A DNA stretch of 64,000 nt from Odobenus rosmarus divergens (GCF_000321225.1 NW_004450480.1:4063619-4127618), one strand, 5' to 3'; shown: positions 20,560-31,558, counted from the stretch's first letter. The notes: generated by a model not told the origin, from the letters alone. Translations and numbers: made by a program.

Positions 20560-23160
20560 ATGCATACTTACGTCCTCCTAGTGTGTAATCCCTTGCCTAG
20601 CCTGGTCCTACCTTTAAGCCCATTCAGAACTTCACCGAGGTTGCGGGAAAATTAGCAGGAAGATTGCCATTAAGCGCTGCTACCAATAACTGAAACACCT
20701 AGAATTGACCCAGTGGAGAAATAACCTATAATACCATTGACAAAAAGATTTAAAGTCTCTTTCCTCTTCCAGGTGATGTGTGCTTTTTTCCATTAAATGG
20801 GATTATTTCTTTTGAAAGGAAGAGAATCTTCTTTGGGGAAAGACAGGAAAGAGACTATCCAGCCAGGTGATCTCCTTTTCAGAAGAGAAATGACAACCAT
20901 CCCCTTGGAGCTACCACTCTGCCATGTTTCTCCTGGTCAGCTGTGGCCCTGTGGAGGTAGAGCCAGCAGCCAGATGCTTCACGTCAGGGGTATCCGAGCA
21001 GCGAGGACGAGCTGTGTCTTTGCTTTCTGTCAAGACTCCACCAAATCTGCTCTTCTCTTGCAGAGACTTTCAGATGACTGACAGCTGGCTGCTTGTGTGT
21101 CCTTCCCAAAATCATCTCCCCTCATCCCACTTTCAGCTCCTACTTCTCATTCAGGAGTTGGACCCAGGTCCCAACCTGGTTTCTATTAATAGAATATTAA
21201 TCACGATCCGGAGCAGAAGCAGGTGCTAGTTCGGCCTAATGATATACACCTGCATTGATGACACCTTGTAAAAGTTTGTCAAAAGACTTAATTCCACTAG
21301 AATGTGTTCCGTGGTCATGCATAGGAATGGGTCAGAAAAAAAAATGATTTGTGTTGAGGCTCTAAAAGCCATAGGTAGGCTCATCTCACTGCAGACGTGT
21401 GGGGCAGCCATTCCTCACACGTTCCCAGGACTGGGTTTTGCAGAAATGGACAATGTGGAGAATTTTTCATATAACTCAATGGATGCAACGAATAGAACAC
21501 ATCATTATGCTGAGATTGTTCTTCCTCCTTCTGCAGTGTTAACCTCTTTTATGAAATGCTGGTGGAAGTGAGAGTTGGTGGTATGTTTGTGTCTATTTGG
21601 TAATACACTGAAAACTCTTGGTTGGGCCCCTGGGCAGATGATTGATCAATATCCCAAAGCTATGATCGTTTACTTTCCTCTTGCGTGCCTGTCCCATAAA
21701 GGCTGGAAAGGTGACTACCTGCCCCCAGCCACCAAGGAGCAGCTGTGTTGTGCAGCTCAGGCCAGTGAGATACAGGCAGAAGTCCATAGGTAGTGTTTCC
21801 TTGCTAGGAGAAAGTGCTTTGTTCTTCGCCTGTGTACCCTTTGTCCTCCCTTTGCCCCTTCTCTTCCTTCCCTGACCTCCTGTTCTTCAGTAACTGAGAC
21901 CCAAGTCTTGAAGCCACCTTCCTTCTAGGAGGAGACTAGCATGAGAGTGGAAAGCAACATGGGAGGCTCGGCAGAGCAGAAATCAGAAAGGTGTTAGTAA
22001 ATGAAATCCACAAGTTGGGAAATCACACCTTGGTGTATTAGTGACTGAAGTTGCCAAGGAGCGTCTTACAAACCTTGGCCACAAAATCTCGTGATTGCTA
22101 GAAACCTGAAATGAAATTTCTCTGATGGGATCTTTCATTGAATTTTTGAGTATCTGTTGTTGAAAATCCTGTCTTCTTTAGAGAGAGAGAGAGAGAGAGT
22201 CCTTCAGAGCAGGTGGTGGTTTTTTGCAAACTCTTCTTCACCTTCCACCCCTCCACAACATCTAAAATTAGATCTTTGAATACATCTTGATCCACTGTGG
22301 CAGGAATGTCTGAAGCAAATGGCATTATCAAAGGGTTGTAATTTTCATGAATTTGAGTTAAAAACTACTGAAATCTTTCCTGGCATCTCCTGACACTTGA
22401 ATTTGAAAAAGGACCAAATAATTAATAATTATTTAAAACCAAATAATTAATAGCAACATAGAGATATTTCTTTTCAAACTGACACCCAGAAGTGGCATCT
22501 CTCAAGTCACACCACCTGTCCAGCGCGGGCATGCGAAACAAATGGCCATTAGTGTAACCATCTTGGCATCTGTTATGCATCAAGTGATTTAGATGTACTT
22601 TTCCTGATTCAACCCAGATGTAGGTTATTCTTGCTCTTAAAGAGATTAAAAAACAATTTCTCAGGTAAATTAGTATCTCTAATGACATACAGAGAGTTAA
22701 GTTCTGAAAGGGGTTCAGAGCCTTAGATTTTCTCTGTCTCAACCCTGGGTAAAGGCAACTCTTAACATATACCTGCATGTTTAAAACCTTTTCTTATTTC
22801 TCCCTGCCCGCCCCCCACCTCTTCCAAACCCTTCAACCATCCCATTTACAGGATTACACAAGGTCAAAAGTTTCCTCTGGGGTTCCCACTCTCTAAAACG
22901 GTGATGGAGTCTGAATGACCCCCTTTACGGTAAGAGTCCCTAAGTGTTCTTCATTGTTTTCAACTACTCTGTTTTGTCTGGAGATTCTGTTACAGAGGAA
23001 GTCGTTGGTGAAGGCTGTCATTTACGGGAGTCTCAGATTTCTTCTGTTTATGCTTATCGTCATTGATCTATATACTTCCAACACTGATAACAAGAACTTC
23101 GAAGCATATTTGAGTAAATATAGTACTTGAAATTTTCTATTAACTAGAAGTTCTGCAGCT
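20560..23160. other. Intergenic DNA without recognised genes
   Basis: Mixed composition with a (GA)n tract at 22181-22199. No SINE, exon or RNA gene is recognised. The overlapping open frames near 20797-21875 are short and on both strands, as expected by chance. Confidence 0.5.
22181..22199. repeat. (GA)n microsatellite
   Basis: Nine to ten uninterrupted GA units. Confidence 0.9.
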
Positions 23161-23823
23161 TGTTATGGTTACTGTTACCAACGTTGTACCAGTATTTAGT
23201 TTTCCAAGCCTGCTCCCGAAGGGCAACGGGCAGCGGGCAGAGGGTGTGTTACCAGTGCGGGACGCAGATCTTGAAGAAAGAAGATCGAGGATATCCAGCG
23301 TTTTCCACCGCCTCCCTCCTCAGGGTCTGAATTTCTGTCCGGGCTACGTGGAGCAGAAGTACGGCCTCATGGTGCCCTCTTGTGGTCATGTGTTTAGTTG
23401 CAAGATGGTGGAGGAGTTCTTTGCAAATATGAATAAAGAAAAAGAGAAGGAAAAAAGGTCCTGCATATGTTTTTAGTCAGCAGCAAGTTTTGAGATGTGA
23501 CAGTCCTGTCAAAACAAAACAATTCAACAAACTTCAAAGGAACCACAACAGAAGAGATGTAGACACATTTTGGAGCCCATGACAGAGCCCCGCTGAAGAA
23601 CGTGCCAAAACCATTTTGAAGGACAAACAGTAAGATCTGAAAGGGAAGTGGGGTCCGTTACACTCAGGTATGTGGCAGTTCGCACGGGGACCCAAGAGCC
23701 AACCAGCTAAGACGCAAAGGGAGAGCATTAATGTCAAGGCAGAACAGAGTTTCACTTTTTCCATATTCTGCTGCGGGAAGCTGAGTGTGCTGCCCATTTT
23801 TTTAAAAAACGTGGGAAGTTCTG

Positions 23824-23893
23824 TGCTCAGCGCAGGAGTCTGCTTGTGTCTCTCCCTCTTCAATCAATCAATCAATCAATCAATCAAATCTTA
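23824..23893 (+). mobile_element. 5'-truncated CAN-SINE stub with (AATC)n tail
   Basis: Only the last part of the SINE is present: 'gctcagcgcaggagtctgcttgtgtctctccctc', then about seven AATC units (23861-23887) and AAATCTTAAG. It is bracketed by target copies AACGTGGGAAGTTCTG (23808-23823) and AACGCTGGAAGTTCTG (23896-23911), one mismatch apart. The usual (AAAT)n tail has become (AATC)n. Confidence 0.85.
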
Positions 23894-23927
23894 AGAACGC
23901 TGGAAGTTCTGCGGTTCCTTCACATAC

Positions 23928-24075
23928 TATTCATCCAGGCACGACAAGACAGTGTCCTGTCTTCATGGAGCGGACGTTTTAGTGGCAGAGGCAGAACATA
24001 AACAGACAAGGGAACAAGAAAACTTTAAGAGGTGAAAGTCCCCTGGAGAAGATAAAACAGCAGGAGGAGATGGAG
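23928..24075 (-). repeat. L2 3'-end fragment, antisense
   Basis: Order matches reversed L2: 'catccaggcacgacaagacagtgtcctgtcttcatggagcggacgttttagtgg', then 'agaacataaacagacaag'. Confidence 0.6.
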
Positions 24076-24319
24076 ACAGAAATGGAGGAGAAATGGGAGG
24101 GGGAGGGGGGAGAGGTCGGGAGGGAAGAAGTGGTTACATTCTGGACACAAGGCAGAGGTGAACCTGATCTGTTGACAGATTGGGTGTGGACCATGACGGA
24201 GAAAGGAGCTAGGGTGACGTCAAGAGTTTGGAGATGGGGAGCCTGCCGAGGGGGCCACCTTTGCGGTCAGGTCTTGCGGGCGATGAGCAGGCAGCACCCC
24301 CCGGACACCTGATTAGGGG

Positions 24320-25410
24320 GCGCATGGACATGGGCTACCCAGGGCTGACGGGGGAGGGGGGCGGATTCCGCCCGCCCCATTGACCTGCTGACTTGCTCCA
24401 CGTGTGCACTGGGCTGGGTGTGCCCCGGGCGGGAGGAGCCAAGGGGTCAGGGTCCCAGGAGAGGAGATGGAAACTCCCAGAACAGGGCACACTTGGCTCT
24501 GAAGGCAGCTGTGTCAAGAGAGAGGAGGGGGCCTGTCAGCCTGGATGGGGGGCCTTGAATCTGGGCGCCCCTTGGTCAGTCCCCACAAGAGAGCAGGGGG
24601 TCCAGGGAAACCTTGGGAATGACTGGGTTTTAAAACCCAAAGAGAGGGAGAAAGCCCCAGGAATCATGGAGGAAATCAGCCTGTGATGAGGTGAAGCTGT
24701 CTTCTCTCAGGCGGGATGGGGTTGTAGGATCAGGTTATGATTTCCACTCAAAAAGTTAAAAAAGAAAAAGAATTGACCCACGGAGTCATAAACCTGTGCC
24801 GTTCTTCAGCTTTCAAACTTTGTATGGCCCTGAGAGGGGAGTCCCCCTCCTGCTTCACCAGAGTCCTGGCCCTGCTGGGAGTCCTGGGGTGCAGAGTACA
24901 TTTGGCAGTTATCCCCCCAAAGGGGCACCTGGGGTGTTTATCCACCAACAGTGGTGAAGAGCTGCTCCCAAGGGCCTCTGGCCTGCCTGTGGGTGGCTGC
25001 GGAGGCTGGAGGTGCCCTGAAGTGGTGGTGGGGGGCGGAGGATGGGCACCGGTGACATCTCTCACCCAGTGGTGCTGCCTTGTCCCCGGGAGCTCACTTC
25101 GGTCCCAGCCGACTGCAGTCACCGTCCTTCTGGTGAAACCCCACATCTTCCTTCCTGGGGCTCGTCACTGTCCCTATGAGCCTGGGACCCCCTCCTACAG
25201 CCCAGCACACGTTTGATGGTGGCATTCACACCCACTGTGCCCCAGTTTTCTGGGGATCAGTTGCTGCAGTTTCCTAAACTCTCTTCCCATCCCGCACAAA
25301 ACTGGGAGAGCTGATAGTGTTTCTCCACCTGGCACCCGGGGCTACACGCAGGTTTCCGAGCAGAGGGAAGTCCCTGCAGAAGAGGGGAGCGGCGACCACT
25401 TGCCCCACGG
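24320..25410. other. GC-rich intergenic DNA, no gene recognised
   Basis: GC-rich but not clearly CpG-rich. Overlapping frames of 132 to 159 codons on both strands (for example 24737-25216 + and 24748-25146 -) come from low stop density in GC-rich DNA. Confidence 0.5.
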
Positions 25411-25414
25411 GGAG

Positions 25415-25690
25415 CAGGGCCGGCAAATGACAGCCTGGGAGCTAAGAACGGGTTTGCATTTTTAAATAATCAAAAAAAAATCAAAATGAAATTGTTTCAT
25501 AATGTGTGGAAGTTCTATGAAATGGATGTCCGCAAACAGAGTTTTTTTTGGAACACAGCCACACTCGCAGTGTCACCCTTACAGGGTGCTTTCGCCCTTC
25601 AAAGACAGGCTGAAGGCTTGTGACAGAGGCCACAGCCTAGCAGAGTCCGAAATATTCACTTTCTTGGTCCTTTGTGAATTTTTCCAGCCT
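25415..25690 (+). mobile_element. Old DNA-transposon copy (hAT-like, family not assigned)
   Basis: Shares the block order of the 19996-20318 element: 'ggagctaagaacgggtttgcatttttaaat', 'tttggaacacagccacactc', 'gacagaggccacagcctagcagagtccgaaatattcac'. The ends are eroded. Confidence 0.5.
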
Positions 25691-25734
25691 CCTGCCACAG
25701 AGTGATCCCGAATTTCATTTGCCTTTATGATTCT

Positions 25735-25974
25735 ATTTTTATTTATTCATTTATTTTTTAAGAGTTTATTTATTTATTTATGTATGTATGTATGTTTGAG
25801 AGAGAGCGCGAGTGGGGGGCGGAGGGGCAGGGACAGAGGGAGAGAGAAAATCCCAAGCAGGCTCCACACCCAGCGCAGAGCCTGAGTCAGGGCTGGATCT
25901 CACAACTTTGAGATCATGACTGGAGCGGAAATCAAGAGTTGGACGCCCAGCTGTCTGAGCCACCCAGGCACCCC
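25735..25974 (-). mobile_element. Old CAN-SINE, antisense, with expanded tail
   Basis: The T-rich tail has grown into (ATTT)n and (ATGT)n repeats (25735-25795), followed by a diverged antisense SINE body ending GAGCCACCCAGGCACCCC. No clear target duplication. Confidence 0.9.
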
Positions 25975-26225
25975 TGCCCTCAATTTTAAAAATTTATCCT
26001 AATCTTCATATTGAAAGGCTAATGCAATCAATCACATGATTTAAGATTTTCAAGACACAAAAATAATCCCATCCCTGAGCCATTCTGTAAAGACTACCAG
26101 TGACTTCTGGTTCCTTCCAGATACATTGTATGCAAATATAATCAAGTACAGGAACAGAGCTCCTAGCTTTCTACTTCATTCTTGCACATACAAATAGAAG
26201 CATTTGATAGAATTGTTGTGGACTG

Positions 26226-26401
26226 AACCATGAGAGACGATGGACTCTGAAAAACAAACTGAGGGTTCTAGAGGGGAGGGGGGTGGGGGAATGGGTTAGC
26301 CTGGTGATGGGTATTAAAGAGGGCACGTTCTGCATGGAGCACTGGGTGTTATGCACAAACAATGAATCATGGAACACTACACCAAGAATAAAAAAAAAAA
26401 A
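26226..26401 (+). mobile_element. 5'-truncated young carnivore L1, 3' end only
   Basis: A 176-bp piece of the carnivore L1 3' UTR ('gagagacgatggactctgaaa', 'gatgggtattaaagagggcacg', 'gagcactgggtgttatgc') ends in AATAAA plus a pure A run. The 17-bp target AGAATTGTTGTGGACTG is exactly repeated at 26209-26225 and 26402-26418. The exact target copies and intact A tail mark a recent insertion. Confidence 0.96.
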
Positions 26402-26439
26402 AGAATTGTTGTGGACTGTGATTTTTTTTTTTATTACAC

Positions 26440-26760
26440 CCAGTAGTGTATCTTGATTTTCCCACAACAGTTGCTAAACAGCTTCTTCATTCTTTTTACG
26501 GCTGCTAAGTATTCCATCATATGAGTTTACCTATCATACTATGAATTCATAGTATATGTAATTCATCCTCTCTCAATGGGCTTTTAGGCTCTTAACATTT
26601 TTTTGCTTTTTGTTTTTGCTAGTACAGAGAGCCCTTCAATGAATAATCTTGCATATGTACCATTTCACAAGTAGGCAACTATATTTGTTAGGTAATATCC
26701 TAGAAGTAGGAATTCTGGCCCACAGTGTATGTGCTATTTGCTTTTGAAATAACCTAAACT
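26440..26760 (-). mobile_element. Old L1 3' end, antisense
   Basis: Reads like the reversed L1 3' end: 'cttcattctttttacggctgctaagtattccatcat', then 'gaataatcttgcatatg' and 'ggtaatatcctagaagtaggaattctgg'. It is the piece that the young L1 at 26226-26401 landed beside. Confidence 0.55.
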
Positions 26761-26773
26761 CTTTCCTTTTTCT

Positions 26774-26851
26774 CCTCCACCCCTCCCTCTCCCCCCACCT
26801 TCATCTATCTCTCCCTCTCTCTTTCTCTCCCCTTTCCTCTCTTTCTCCTTC
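26774..26851. repeat. CT-rich low-complexity tract
   Basis: Almost pure pyrimidine for about 78 bp (CTCC, CCTCTC and TTTCTC units). Could form triplex structure, but no function is shown. Confidence 0.85.
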
Positions 26852-27174
26852 CTGGAAGTGGGAGCTGGGATCTTGTGCTGGAACATTTGGGGAAGGTGCA
26901 TAAGGAATATGGAGAATATTTAAGATTTGGGTTCTTTGTCAAATCAGGATGGAAACTGTGGCCGACTTCCATCTGTTTTTGGAGAAGACAAGGTGAGGAT
27001 GCTGAATTCTAACTTGAAGATCTTGTAGGATCTTGAAAGGTATTTTTTAAAAAAGTTTCTATCAGGAAACATTATTCACCCACGTTCTTTCTCCTGATGG
27101 CAAAACATGCATTCACAACATCCGATTTGGGGGACTCCATCTCTGAGTGACACATCCCAGGATATCATCATAAA

Positions 27175-27290
27175 ACAAAAATCGCGTATCAAGATCCTCA
27201 GAGAAATAAAAATAGTACTACCGCACAATCCAGCAATTCCACCTCTGGGTACTTATCCAAAGGGAAGGAAAGGAATAATTCATGTTGGAT
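27175..27290 (+). repeat. Old L1 fragment
   Basis: The string 'agaaataaaaatagtactaccgcacaatccagcaattccacctctgggtacttatccaaaggg' is a well-known L1 3' block in sense orientation. No other part of the element remains. Confidence 0.75.
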
Positions 27291-28029
27291 TTCCCTGCCT
27301 GGCAAAAAATGGCACCTTCACAACAGAGGGAAGTCCTTACTCTGGAACATGAGACTCTGCCATGACTGACAAGAGCCTTTTGCAGAGCTTAGTGGAAAGC
27401 ACCACGTGGGTCGAGGCCAAGTCCCTTCAGGGCACAGAGCTTTGAGTCTGAAGGATACCTACACAAAAGCCAGCTTCCTGTCCCGGCTTGGCAGGAGGGA
27501 CCCAGCTCCCTGGGTTGCTGGCTCTGGGGAGGGAACCGGTAGCGTGGGAGGGGGACCCTGGCGGGGAGTGAGGCTCCACCTCCACCGTTTCAAACTAACG
27601 TACCTGCCCTCACTCTGCTCTCCCCAGAGGGGCCCCAGGCCTGCTGGGGGGCTTGCTGTGTAGCTGACGCAGAGGCCTCTCTGCACACCCTCTCTGAGGA
27701 CACGCCCGAGGCAAGAGCACATTCTCTTGGAAGCCACCGTCACTGTTCACTGGCTACGTCCTGGTTCCCACTGGGCGCCCCCATCCCCAGGTGTGGATGG
27801 CAGCTACTATCGCTTTCCAGAACAGGTTTATCATTTCAGTCTTTGTCCCATGGTGTTCGAGTTCATTGCACTGAATTGGATTAATTGAAGACTGTGTGCT
27901 CGCCGCTGTGTGTGGTCCTGAGGAAAACTGGTGTGCGAAGCCCGGCCACAGCCTCAGGGAGTTTACATTTGTTGGAGGCAGAGCCTGGAGACATAGGCCA
28001 CCGTGCCCTTCAGGACCTATGCAAACATG

Positions 28030-28175
28030 AATAGGCTCCTGCCTTCTCCACGCCTCAGCTTCCTGATCGCTAAGATGGGAAGAGAAGCAGGCCTTACTGT
28101 TGACAGAATTAAATGAGCAGGCATTGGGCACCTGGCAGGGTACCCGCTACATAATAGACCCCAATACGTGCTGTT
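28030..28175 (+). repeat. MIR remnant
   Basis: Contains the CTCAGCTTCCTGAT, ACAGAATTAAATGAGC and 'ggcacctggcagggtacccgctacataatag' blocks in MIR order. Confidence 0.7.
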
Positions 28176-28189
28176 GTCAGCAAATCATC

Positions 28190-28250
28190 CCTAAATAGGA
28201 ATAGCAGTAGCTCCTACCTCCCAGGGTTGATGTGATACTTCAATGAGTTG
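28190..28250 (+). repeat. MIR 3' fragment
   Basis: AGCAGTAGCTCCTACCTCCC followed by AGGGTTGATGTGATACTTCA matches the MIR middle. Confidence 0.55.
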
Positions 28251-28324
28251 GTCTCTCTGGAGGACTAACACCAGTGGCTTAGTTACCGGTGGGCTTAGCT
28301 ATCAGGGCCCTGGAGGCCGCAGCC

Positions 28325-28395
28325 AAATCATGTGGCCTCTCAAAGTCTCTTTTTTCCCAGTCTGCGAAATGGGCATGATGGTAATTTTGCTTTTT
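28325..28395 (+). repeat. MIR fragment
   Basis: 'tctcaaagtctcttttttcccagtctgcgaaatgggcatgatgg' corresponds to the CTCAGTTTCCTCATCTGTAAAATGGG part of MIR. Confidence 0.55.
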
Positions 28396-28599
28396 GTCCT
28401 CATTGGAAAGATGAAATGTGTGTTATTGGGACAGTTCAGCCTGCTCCAAGAGCTGGTGGCCTTTATGATTCCAAACTGGCAGTTTGTCGTTGCTGTTCAT
28501 TTATTTCGAACAGCTCAGCCTCTGACGATGTCAGAGGACAAGCAGACCAAAGGCACTTTCAGAGAATCCTAGGGAGGCTGCTGGGTGCATGGCCCCATC

Positions 28600-28720
28600 C
28601 TTGAATCTCAGCTCCAACCTCATTATTAACCTGCTTGGTCACTGCCTGCAGGTCCCTCGTTCCCCCTGGGTCTCGGTTTCCCAGCTCTATGCTGTGGGGT
28701 TAGATAGAGCAGAGGTTTTT
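28600..28720 (+). repeat. MIR fragment
   Basis: 'aatctcagctccaacctcattattaacctgcttggtcactgc' then 'gggtctcggtttcccagctctatgctg' follow the MIR order. Confidence 0.6.
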
Positions 28721-28734
28721 ATCCAGGGGCATGC

Positions 28735-28860
28735 ACTGGACCCACTTAGAGAGCTTTGAATATATGTGCCCAGTCGCCGACTTGGGGGGGCGGATCCTGG
28801 GAGTCTGAGTTATAAATGAGGGGTCCCAGGTATTCTGATGCCCCAAAATGCCAGAGCACC
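28735..28860 (+). repeat. MER5-like DNA-transposon remnant
   Basis: Weak match to the MER5A internal order (TTTTATCCAGGGGCATGC ... CCCAGGTATTCTGATGCCCC). Low confidence because of divergence. Confidence 0.35.
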
Positions 28861-29440
28861 ACTAGACCAGGGCGTCTCTGGGGTGCCCCCTGCCTTTCCT
28901 ATATAGCAATTGAGGGAACTCTTGGAAATGAACAATGCTCGGGCTCTGGAAGGAGCTTGGTGATGTGACCTCCCGTGCTTGGGGTGCCCACCACACGGGG
29001 TTGGGGAGGGGTTGTTATTTCTGTTCCTCGGGTTGGGGAAGGGGAGAGAAGGGGAAAAGTAGGCACACCTGGCCTGTCTGGGATCTGAGTGCATGACATC
29101 TAGGTAGTTTCCAGACCCAAAGCCTGGTGGGAGGTGTATCCTGCAGTTTCCCAGTGCAGCTGTCTGGGCTGAGCAGGCAGCAGAGGGGAGAGTTTTGTCC
29201 CACCCCCCTGCCCCCCACGACAGTCCAGAAATAGGGGAGGAACCAAAGGGACCCTGGAAAGTTGATTGAATCTTGTTTAGTAGTTCATTTCTTTCTAATG
29301 ACTTCATTGAACAAACAAACAAAAAAACCCCAGCTTCCTCCATGGGAAATAAAACGGAAGAGTGTTCCTTTTTAAGGTCCCTCAAATACTAGTAGTGAAT
29401 GAATGAATTATGGAAATTGTTTCCTGAATATGCAACATGA
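28861..29440. other. Intergenic DNA without recognised genes
   Basis: The 191-codon minus-strand open frame (28810-29385) is one of the longest here. It runs over the MER5-like remnant at its 3' end and shows no recognisable domain, so I do not call it a gene. Confidence 0.45.
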
Positions 29441-29460
29441 TTTTGCATTTATCTACCTTA

Positions 29461-29640
29461 AGATTTTATTTATTTATTTATTTGTTGGGGGAAGGGGCAG
29501 AGGCAGAGGGAGAGAATCTCAAGCAGAATCCCAGCTGAGCATGGAGCCTGACTCGGGGCTTGATCTCGCGACCCTGAGATCATGACCTGAGCTGAAACCA
29601 AGAGTCAGATGCTTACCTGATTGAGGCACCCAGGTGTCCC
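29461..29640 (-). mobile_element. CAN-SINE, antisense, with target duplication
   Basis: Antisense copy of an older subtype. Target copies TGCATTTATCTACCTTA (29444-29460) and TGGATTTATCTACCTTA (29641-29657) differ at one base. Confidence 0.94.
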
Positions 29641-29714
29641 TGGATTTATCTACCTTAAATTATTTTTAAATGTCAGCTTGAGCATAAAGGAACATCTATC
29701 TCCCTTTCCTGTGA

Positions 29715-29830
29715 CTTAGAGTTGGGCAGACATAGTCCTCACCTTGCCATTAACTAGCTGAGTGACCCTGGACAGATGATTTCACCTCCCTATTGAGAAA
29801 AATAAAATCTACTTCTGAGGGCTGCTGTGG
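29715..29830 (+). repeat. MIR remnant
   Basis: 'cttgccattaactagctgagtgaccctggacagatgatttcacctccc' is the central MIR block. Confidence 0.8.
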
Positions 29831-30285
29831 CAGATTGTGTTTTCCAAACATCACAACAGCGTGACCTCCCACCCCACGTGCTCTTCATCTCATGGGAGTT
29901 CCACAGTATTCCTCGGCAAGAGAGGGGCCCATGCCTGGTCTCCTTGCATGTGGCCGGGGCTGCGGTATGCCAGGAGTGGATCCGTGGCACTTCTGAGGCT
30001 AGATTATAAAAACACCACCCTCCTCTTGGAACACAGCCACCATGCTGTGAGGAAGCCCAACCCAGCACAGGCAAAGGACCACACGAGGGGCCATATGTAG
30101 GTGGTCTCCGTGATATCCCCATGTCCACGGCAGCTTCAACCACCAGACCTGTGAATAAAGATGCCTCCAGATGGTCCCAGTGCCCAGCCCCCAATCACCC
30201 CAAGCGTCAGCCCCACCTTGAATAGACACCCTGTCCGACACGAATAACTGACCCACAAAACCTATGAGCATAACACAATCATCAG
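29831..30285 (+). repeat. Possible old LTR (MaLR-like) remnant
   Basis: Phrases such as 'gaggaagcccaacccagcacaggcaaaggaccac' and 'cgaataactgacccacaaaacctatgagcataa' resemble mammalian MaLR-type LTRs. No ends are defined, and the open frames across it are chance. Family and borders are uncertain. Confidence 0.35.
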
Positions 30286-30329
30286 TTTTCTTTTGCCATT
30301 AATTTTGGGTGGCAATGTCCTCCATAGCC

Positions 30330-30390
30330 GTAATAGCTGGGATGGTTGCTATGAGAGTTAAATAAGATATTGTATGTAATGGCTTAATTG
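30330..30390 (+). repeat. MIR 3' fragment
   Basis: GGATGGTTGCTATGAGAGTT then AAATAAGATATTGTATGTAA matches the end of MIR. A SINE interrupts directly after it. Confidence 0.5.
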
Positions 30391-30394
30391 TTTT

Positions 30395-30589
30395 AAGAGT
30401 TTTTTTTTAAATTTATTTGACAGAGAGAGTGAGAGAGCACAAGCAGGGGGAACAATAGAGGGAGAGGGAGAAGGAGAAGCAGGCTCCCCGCTAAGCAGGG
30501 AGCCCGATGCGGGGCTCCATCCCAGGACCCTGGGATCATGACCTGAGCCAACGGCAGACACTTAACCTACTGAGCCGCCCAGATGCCCC
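30395..30589 (-). mobile_element. CAN-SINE, antisense
   Basis: Full-length antisense copy ending GAGCCGCCCAGATGCCCC. A short AATTGTT on both sides (about 30385 and 30590) may be the target duplication. Confidence 0.93.
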
Positions 30590-30814
30590 AAATTGTTACA
30601 TCCACCATCATAGGGGGAAAGTCTGACATGGACAAGCATGTAAAGGTGTAGTAGGTATGTAAGGGGTGTTTGTAAAATCCTGCTCTCAATTAGAGAAGAC
30701 ACATTCTTAATACTACTCAGGAAATAGATATAAAAATGGACCATTACCATGTCATCAAATAAGTCTCAACACATCTAAAATTACTGCTATCCTAGCTCAC
30801 TGCTGTTCAACACA

Positions 30815-31240
30815 CATACTGAGTGTTGCTGCAGCCCAAGGGCCCAACATACAGCAGTGAACTGAGGGGAGCAGAGTCTCGCCGTCTTCGTTCCAGAGGG
30901 AGAGACGGACAATAAGCACAAATTGTGGAAAATACCTGGTATGTCCTGTGGTGATAACTTTTTTATGGAGGCAAAAACAAAGCAGAGCAGAGCAGACAGG
31001 GAAGTGCTGGGGGAGGCTGTCATTATATATGGGGTGGTCTGGACAGGCCTCTCAGAGGGGACACTGAGTAGACGTAGGCAGGAAGCCAAGGAGCGAGTCT
31101 TGCAGGTATCTGCGGAAGAGCATCCTCGGAGGAGCGGGTTTAGCCCGTGCAAAGGCCCGGAGACAGGAGCGGCCAGATGTGGGTGCGCGAGGAGGCCAGT
31201 GTGGCCGGAGTGGAGGCCGACCAGCTCCTTGAGCAATTAA
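30815..31240 (-). repeat. L2 3' end, antisense
   Basis: A long reversed L2 tail: 'aacatacagcagtgaactg', 'gacggacaataagcacaaa', 'gtggtctggacaggcctctcagaggggacactgagtag', 'cgtgcaaaggcccggagacaggagc'. The open frames on both strands here (105 and 149 codons) derive from it. Confidence 0.8.
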
Positions 31241-31474
31241 TAATTAAAAAGAATGGAAATGCCCTCAAGTGTTTGGAAATGTCGAACTATTTCTTGAGTA
31301 ACTTAGGGGTCAACAAATAAATCATAATGGAAATTTAAGGTGCTTAGCGCAATGCTTGGCTTGATCCAGAGCAAATCAGCATATAAACTGAGGGGCCGAG
31401 TGGGTGGCGGCCGGTGGAGGCTAAGGGCCCCCTCAGCAGCCCCATAAGAGACCGGCTTCAGGCCCCTGAGGCTT

Positions 31475-31542
31475 GAGGAGGCAGGCAAAACACAGGATGC
31501 CCAGTTCAACTTGAATTTCAGATACACAGTAAGTAACTTTTT
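31475..31542 (+). mobile_element. Left arm of a palindromic repeat element
   Basis: ACAGGATGCCCAGTTCAACT then TGAATTTCAGATACACAGTA. It is the near reverse complement of 33257-33350. The arm resumes after the two SINEs at 31969-31991 ('agaacacatatgtcccatgaatt'). Confidence 0.7.
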
Positions 31543-31558
31543 TATTTTATTATTTTAT

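Noticed and set aside
24737..25216. 159-codon + and 132-codon - overlapping open frames
   Set aside because: Both fall on the same GC-rich stretch with few stops; neither resembles a protein family.
24320..25400. Possible CpG island or promoter
   Set aside because: GC content is high but CpG pairs are sparse by eye, and no exon follows.
28810..29385. 191-codon minus-strand open frame
   Set aside because: It crosses a MER5-like remnant, has no recognisable domain, and smaller frames overlap it on the same strand in other registers.
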